From NCBI GenBank assembly GCA_963776665.1, contig CAVZNQ010000027.1, positions 32,652-96,651 of the forward strand: a stretch of 64,000 nt of DNA, in the 5' to 3' direction. Below, one piece after another: positions 63,051 through 64,000 of the stretch. Source of the DNA: Roseiarcus sp963776665 (GTDB lineage: Bacteria; Pseudomonadota; Alphaproteobacteria; Rhizobiales; Beijerinckiaceae). Made by a program: the position numbers and the translations under genes. The notes below the pieces were generated by a model, which saw only the letters and a program-made list of their open reading frames with translations, did not search any database and was not told the DNA's origin. Position 1 is the stretch's first letter. Every line of letters starts with the position of its first letter.

Positions 63051-64000
63051 GTGGGCATACCCTTGAGACAAATCGCCAGGGTTGGCGCCTTATCGTCCGG
63101 CAGCATCTTGTCGGACGAAAGCGCTATCCGCTCGTATTGATGCTGGAGCCGCTGTTCCGATGCAATCTCGCCTGCGCGGGCTGCGGCAAGATCGACTATC
63201 CCGACGCGATCCTCGACAAGCGGATTTCGGTTGAGGACGCCCTCGCCGCGGTCGACGAATGCGGCGCGCCGGTCGTTGTCATGGCGGGCGGCGAACCTCT
63301 CCTGCACAAGGAGCTGCCGAAGATCGTCCAAGGGGTAATCGCCAGGAAGAAATTTGCGATCGTCTGCACCAACGCGCTGCTTCTTGAAAAAAAGATCAAC
63401 CAGTACGCGCCCAGTCCTTATTTCACCTGGTCGATTTATCTCGACGGCGACCAGGAGATGCACGACAAGTCGGTGTGCCAGCCGGGGGTTTACGATCGGG
63501 CGGTCGCCGCGCTCAAGACCGCCAAGTCCAAGGGCTTTCGGGTCACGATCAACTGCACGTTCTTCGACGACGCAGACCCGGAGCGCGTCGCCGCCTTCTT
63601 CGATACGGTGACCCGACTCGGCGTCGACGGCATCACGGTGTCGCCAGGCTACGCCTACGAGCGGGCTCCGGACCAGAAGCACTTTCTCAACCGCTCCGCC
63701 ACCAAGGAGCTATTGCCGGGCGTATTCCGGCGCGGCAATCAAGGGCGCAAATGGGCCTTCAACCAGTCGACGATGTTCCTCGACTTCCTGGCCGGCAACC
63801 AGACTTACCATTGCACGCCCTGGGGCAACCCGACGCGCACCGTATTCGGCTGGCAGCGCCCCTGCTATCTCCTCGGCGAGGGATACGCCAAGACCTTCAA
63901 GGAGCTGATGGAGGAGACGGACTGGGATGCATACGGGGTCGGCAATTACGAGAAATGCGCCGACTGCATGGTCCACAGCGGATTCGAGGCGACGGCGGTG
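63051..64000 (+). CDS. hpnH: Hopanoid radical SAM protein HpnH, frameshifted and cut by the window end
   Basis: Adds adenosine to a C30 hopene to make adenosylhopane, the first step to extended hopanoids. The GTG at 63051 has AGGGGA upstream. The N-terminus GIPLRQIARVGA shifts by one missing base near 63091 into IVRQHLVGRKRYPLVLMLEP, then the cluster motif CNLACAGCGKIDYPDA. VVVMAGGEPLLHKELP and FTWSIYLDGDQEMHDKSVC follow. It continues past 64000. It lies 25 bases from ispH, whose product feeds isoprenoid supply. Confidence 0.9.

Noticed and set aside
1..64000. Transposase, integrase, phage, toxin-antitoxin, CRISPR or classical defence genes
   Set aside because: I checked all credible products; none shows such motifs.
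1..64000. tRNA or rRNA genes
   Set aside because: No intergenic stretch shows a cloverleaf with a T-loop or any rRNA-like sequence that I could recognise by eye. A tRNA scan would settle it.

Overview
The window is chromosomal DNA of a high-GC alphaproteobacterium. The best fit is Hyphomicrobiales, probably the Beijerinckiaceae/Methylocystaceae side. This is inferred from gene content (ispH beside hpnH for hopanoids, a glnK-amtB unit with a sigma54-like promoter, a branched-chain amino acid transporter beside isovaleryl-CoA-type enzymes, Gly/Tyr-rich secreted proteins ending in a CWYYTDPS motif) and from codon use, not from a marker gene. I see no rRNA, tRNA, transposase, phage gene or CRISPR array.

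Layout. 0-7 kb: lipB, a frameshifted beta-barrel-like protein, ivd, a cupin, xth and a SulP transporter. 7-14 kb: two frameshifted paralogous secreted Gly-rich proteins, which flank a hybrid histidine kinase, a PQQ-repeat protein and an Nramp-like transporter. 14-21 kb: periplasmic thioredoxin + CcdA, then an alpha/beta hydrolase leading into a complete ABC transporter (livG-F-H-M and binding protein). 21-32 kb: a pyruvate-kinase-like protein, an SDR, argG, a PAP2 phosphatase, then an uncharacterised aldolase-like barrel + PfkB kinase + histidine phosphatase, DUF892, transaldolase and chrA. 33-40 kb: acyltransferase, glycosyltransferase + calcineurin-type phosphatase, SDR, a cytochrome c with a PQQ-type sugar dehydrogenase, and an XRE-cupin regulator. 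40-45 kb: an Mla-type lipid transport operon (MlaB-MlaE fusion, MlaF, a long MlaD, an auxiliary lipoprotein). 45-51 kb: an MhqD-like hydrolase and an MhqO-like dioxygenase separated by an oppositely oriented two-gene cassette (membrane protein + trypsin-like protease), a GGDEF protein with a broken EAL remnant, and tam. 51-54 kb: a sulfur-compound transport operon (YeiH-like carrier, a 49-residue membrane protein, two YeeE/YedE halves) behind a promoter overlapped by a GntR-type palindrome. 54-57 kb: small genes, including a divergent MarR/SnoaL pair. 57-64 kb: ftsK followed by a 21-bp repeat array, amtB-glnK, ispH and the 5' part of hpnH, cut by the window end.

One pattern runs through the whole window. 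At least thirteen genes, including ispH, mlaF, amtB and hpnH, are broken by a one-base indel, and in eleven of them removing one base restores the family sequence. Sequencing or assembly error is the simplest explanation. I therefore annotate these as single genes and give the break point.

The most interesting leads are four: a lysine-rich heptad tail encoded by the array just past the ftsK stop, one base out of frame; the sulfur operon with its unannotated 49-residue protein; the barrel/kinase/phosphatase/transaldolase block; and the membrane-protein/protease cassette sitting between two genes that look like former neighbours.
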